From assembly GCF_001908105.1 (NCBI RefSeq), contig NZ_MKGQ01000001.1, forward strand, positions 166,824-230,029: a stretch of DNA of 63,206 nucleotides, written 5' to 3'. Numbering within the stretch: the stretch's first letter is position 1; the number at the start of each line of letters is the position of its first letter. The DNA comes from Xenorhabdus eapokensis. Lineage in GTDB: Bacteria; Pseudomonadota; Gammaproteobacteria; Enterobacterales; Enterobacteriaceae. The notes under the pieces are model-generated. The model was not told the DNA's origin and did no database searches. It saw only the letters and a list, made by a program, of their open reading frames with translations. Shown one piece after another: positions 60,606-63,206 of this stretch. The translations under genes and the position numbers were made by a program.

Positions 60606-61652
60606 ATGGCAACATTATTGCAAAAATCGAAAGTCATGAAGATTGCTGGTCTGTCATTGGTAGTTTTTTTAGCTGCCTGCTCCAGTGATCAGCGCTATAA
60701 ACGCCAGGTAAGCGGGGATCAATCCTATCTTGACACACCGCCAATGAAACTATTGAACATCCCTGCGGGAATGACATTACCGTTGCAAAATGGTGAGTAT
60801 AATATTCCGACAACAACGGCAACGGGGGCTGTGGGTGAAGGTTTGGATATACGTCCTCCGTTGCAAGCCCTTGCATTGTTGACGGGTTCTCGCGTTGAAA
60901 ATAGTGCTAACAGCAGTAAGTTGTTGCTTGAAAATACTCCGGAATACAGCAATTTATGGGCTCAGGTAAACAAACTGTTGGCGGAAAAAGGGTATAAAAT
61001 CAGCCATAAAGATGATGCCACACAAACCCTGACGACAGAATGGATTACATGGCAACGGGCAGATGAAAATATTCCTTATCAGGGGCGTTACCGTATTTCA
61101 GTGACCAAACAGGATTACCAAATAGCGCTATCTGTTGCGAATGAAGGTTTGAAACAGGGAGAAAAGGAAATTACCAATCCGGTACAAATCCAGCGTTACA
61201 ATGTCACGATGCTGAATAAATTGGCGGGTGACTTAAGCCAGCAACAAGAAGCTGCGAGCCTGAGCAGTGCTAAAAACTCAGGCCCATTATCAGTACAAAG
61301 TGGTAGTGATAATACCGGATTGCCGCAGATCATCGTGCGTGCCCCCTATAACGTGGTCTGGAACAGATTGCCATACGTGTTGGATAGCATAGGCATGGAA
61401 GTCACGGATCGTACAGGTTCCACAGGCGCAATAGCGGTGACTTATAAAGGGCGCAGTTCCTCTGATTGGAAAGCGATAGGGATAGAAGCGCCTTCTATCA
61501 GCGAAGGAAATTACAAGTTACAGGTGGGTGATTTGGATAACCGAAGCAGCCTGCAATTTATCAGCGACAAAGGCAAGCCGTTGACTCAATCTGAAAATGA
61601 TCAGATGGTGGCTGCGCTGGAAGCCGTATTTAGCCAATCCAAAGATAAGTAA
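60606..61652 (+). CDS. bamC: BamC, outer-membrane assembly lipoprotein
   Basis: 348-aa lipoprotein of the BAM complex, which inserts outer-membrane proteins. The signal ends in a lipobox (VFLAAC, Cys25). An unstructured segment (SSDQRYKRQVSGDQSYLDTP) that binds BamD follows, then two helix-grip domains (about 100-215 and 228-345). It is co-transcribed with dapA and closed by a terminator at 61658-61679. BepA in this window acts on the same complex. Confidence 0.95.
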   Translation: MATLLQKSKVMKIAGLSLVVFLAACSSDQRYKRQVSGDQSYLDTPPMKLLNIPAGMTLPLQNGEYNIPTTTATGAVGEGLDIRPPLQALALLTGSRVENSANSSKLLLENTPEYSNLWAQVNKLLAEKGYKISHKDDATQTLTTEWITWQRADENIPYQGRYRISVTKQDYQIALSVANEGLKQGEKEITNPVQIQRYNVTMLNKLAGDLSQQQEAASLSSAKNSGPLSVQSGSDNTGLPQIIVRAPYNVVWNRLPYVLDSIGMEVTDRTGSTGAIAVTYKGRSSSDWKAIGIEAPSISEGNYKLQVGDLDNRSSLQFISDKGKPLTQSENDQMVAALEAVFSQSKDK

Positions 61653-61657
61653 TCTAT

Positions 61658-61679
61658 AAAAGGGGCCCAGGCCCCTTTT
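61658..61679 (+). terminator. dapA-bamC terminator
   Basis: AAAAGGGGC pairs with GCCCCTTTT around CCAG and is followed by TATTTTT. Confidence 0.92.
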
Positions 61680-61743
61680 TATTTTTGGTGCGTTTTTTGT
61701 TTAATTCTTTACGTTTAAAGATGTCATATTTCTGGAGTGTAAA

Positions 61744-62457
61744 ATGCAGAAGAAAGCTGAGTTGTATCGTGGAAAAGCAAAAACAGTGTATGCCACTGAT
61801 AATCCTGATTTACTGGTACTGGAATTCCGTAATGATACATCAGCATTGGATGGCGAACGCATCGAACAGTTCGATCGCAAAGGAATGGTGAATAATAAAT
61901 TCAATCATTTCATTATGAAAAAACTGGAAGAAGCGGGTATTCCGACGCAAATGGAACAACTGTTGTCAGATAATGAATCCTTGGTGAAAAAACTGGATAT
62001 GGTGCCTGTTGAATGTGTTATTCGTAACCGTGCCGCAGGTTCTCTGGTTAAGCGTTTGGGAGTGGAAGAGGGGATGGTGCTGAATCCGCCACTGTTTGAC
62101 CTGTTTTTGAAAGATGATGCTAAACACGATCCTATGGTTAATGAATCTTACTGTGAGACATTCGGTTGGGTGAGCAAAGAGCACTTATCTGAAATGAAAC
62201 GCCTGAGCTACAAAGCCAATGAAGTATTGAGCAAGCTGTTTGATGATGCGGGTTTAATTCTGGTGGATTTCAAGCTGGAATTTGGTTTGTTCAAGGGCAA
62301 AGTCATATTGGGAGATGAATTTTCACCGGATGGTAGCCGTTTATGGGATAAACTGACGATGGATAAAATGGATAAAGATCGTTTTCGCCAAAGTCTTGGT
62401 GGCTTAATTGAAGCGTATGAAGAAGTTGCGCGTCGTATTGGTGTTATTTTGGGCTAA
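61744..62457 (+). CDS. purC: PurC, SAICAR synthetase
   Basis: 237-aa enzyme that joins aspartate to CAIR with ATP. The start [20 protein letters not shown], the [20 protein letters not shown] segment and the [20 protein letters not shown] signature are intact. Length equals E. coli PurC. It is monocistronic here, after its own promoter; no convincing PurR box is visible before it. Confidence 0.96.
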   Translation: MQKKAELYRGKAKTVYATDNPDLLVLEFRNDTSALDGERIEQFDRKGMVNNKFNHFIMKKLEEAGIPTQMEQLLSDNESLVKKLDMVPVECVIRNRAAGSLVKRLGVEEGMVLNPPLFDLFLKDDAKHDPMVNESYCETFGWVSKEHLSEMKRLSYKANEVLSKLFDDAGLILVDFKLEFGLFKGKVILGDEFSPDGSRLWDKLTMDKMDKDRFRQSLGGLIEAYEEVARRIGVILG

Positions 62458-62555
62458 TGACGCAAACGATTACTTAAAAAATATAATATAAAATAGGCAG
62501 GATGCTCCGATAATCAAAAGGGCATCCTGTCCCTGTCTTAGACGTTGAATAAACT

Positions 62556-62915
62556 TTAAAGTAGGGATTTGGTTATTTGTTTCCAGCCTTTTTGGTGCAT
62601 ACAGCCGTAATAAAATTCACTCCTGGAATCTTTGTTGACGTCCGTCACATAGCTTTCGATCATGGGAACATTTTGACTGTAGTAACCATTTTTTCCACAT
62701 TGCTCTTTATTGATACAAGGTTGCTGCACCATTTTCAGTGTGGATCTTTGGGCGACTTCATTTTTGATAGGAAATTGTTGTAATGCTGACAATCTGCATT
62801 CAACTTTTGCTTCACTGAAAGGGACAGGATTACTTGTTGCAGGCACCCATTGGGTGGTACAGCCCGCTAAAAAGAGACAAATTATCATGGAGGCGGTTAA
62901 TTTTTTCATATTCAC
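62556..62915 (-). CDS. small lipoprotein of unknown function
   Basis: 119-aa protein with a lipobox (LFLAGC, Cys19) after a short signal peptide. Residue +2 is Thr, which does not specify inner-membrane retention. The mature part has five more cysteines (VECRLSAL, QQPCINKEQCGKN, FYYGCMHQ), enough for disulfides in the periplasm. The C-terminal FYYGCMHQKGW motif is common in small enterobacterial lipoproteins. No name can be given. Confidence 0.75.
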   Translation of the reverse strand: MNMKKLTASMIICLFLAGCTTQWVPATSNPVPFSEAKVECRLSALQQFPIKNEVAQRSTLKMVQQPCINKEQCGKNGYYSQNVPMIESYVTDVNKDSRSEFYYGCMHQKGWKQITKSLL

Positions 62916-63125
62916 CTTGGTAAAAAGTGTTGGTGTTTAAAGATGACACTCTCAAGAAACAAGGTTGCATCTTGATTTGTGTGAGTAATTATTTATCAAT
63001 GTTATTGTTTAAAGCAAGAATGTTAACAAACTACCTGTTGCTGCGCTATTACCCAATTTTGGGATGGCTCTTTATGAATATTTTTGATTAATTGTAAAAA
63101 TTTTAAGTTAACGCGATGCTCGACT
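62916..63125. other. AT-rich intergenic end of window
   Basis: About 210 bp without gene, presumably the promoter of the lipoprotein gene. Nothing else is recognised. Confidence 0.4.
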
Positions 63126-63206
63126 TTAACATCCTATAACATTGGCTTGTTGAAGCCAGTCCCGTTGACTTTTACCTTGTTGAAAATTGGCAAAAATACC
63201 CAACGT
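63126..63206 (-). CDS. possible 3' end of a gene running off the window
   Basis: A minus-strand frame, open from the window edge, ends at 63126-63128 with GIFANFQQGKSQRDWLQQAN then VIGC. Not recognised; 26 codons can be open by chance, but the composition is protein-like. Confidence 0.3.
   Translation of the reverse strand, partial: TLGIFANFQQGKSQRDWLQQANVIGC

Noticed and set aside
62460..62475. PurR-like box (ACGCAAACGATTAC) just after purC
   Set aside because: About 12 of 16 positions match, but it overlaps the purC stop and precedes no pur gene; the purMN box is far better.

Overview
The window is chromosomal DNA of an enterobacterium of the Morganellaceae, most likely Photorhabdus (Xenorhabdus is the main alternative). 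The basis is AT-rich DNA with long AT-rich intergenic stretches, clear enterobacterial orthologues that are consistently diverged from Escherichia coli, E. coli-like gene blocks, and an accessory stretch of surface and Ig-like proteins of a kind I associate with insect pathogens. The genus is my inference; no rRNA, tRNA, CRISPR array or intact insertion sequence was seen.

Layout. (1) 0.6-10.1 kb holds the conserved block roxA-phoQ-phoP-purB-hflD-mnmA-nudJ-rluE and divergent icd. (2) 10.1-14.8 kb is a decayed phage integration zone. The icd 3' end is duplicated 2,687 bp downstream, and between the copies lie an integrase C-terminal fragment, two overlapping small ORFs, a protein with a Tad2 (DUF2829)-like domain, and a frameshifted phage gene. 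Beyond the second copy are a DUF2007 protein, a small exported protein, a PliI-like lysozyme inhibitor and a second integrase fragment. (3) 15.5-22.7 kb carries an AGCS symporter, amiD, a MarA-like regulator, mgrB (48 aa, TTG start), an aromatic amino acid permease, a cold-shock protein and a TPP riboswitch with thiD. (4) 22.7-35.8 kb carries fbaB, the sRNA cyaR with a probable CRP site, trhP (yegQ), yegP, the mdtABC efflux operon without mdtD-baeSR, and mgtE. (5) 35.8-48.3 kb carries yfgG-ppx-ppk, speG, purMN with a PurR box, upp-uraA, hda (probable CTG start), yfgD, bepA and bcp. (6) 48.3-58.9 kb is an accessory islet between bcp and gcvR, which are neighbours in E. coli. It has a 1,672-aa autotransporter and a convergent four-gene cluster of unrecognised beta-rich proteins including a tandem paralogue pair. 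(7) 58.9-63.2 kb returns to core genes: gcvR, dapA, bamC, purC and a small lipoprotein.

Functional links. PhoP/PhoQ and its feedback peptide MgrB are both present, and PhoQ lacks the acidic cluster of the E. coli sensor. MgtE and the MdtABC pump could bear on Mg2+ homeostasis and host-derived toxic compounds. PurB, PurM, PurN, PurC, Upp and UraA serve nucleotide synthesis and salvage. BamC, BepA and the autotransporter concern the outer membrane.

The best candidates for something undescribed are the four-gene cluster at 53.9-58.2 kb, whose two large paralogues share near-identical DNA in the 5' two thirds and diverge in the 3' third, and the Tad2-like protein with an unrecognised C-terminal extension inside the icd prophage remnant.
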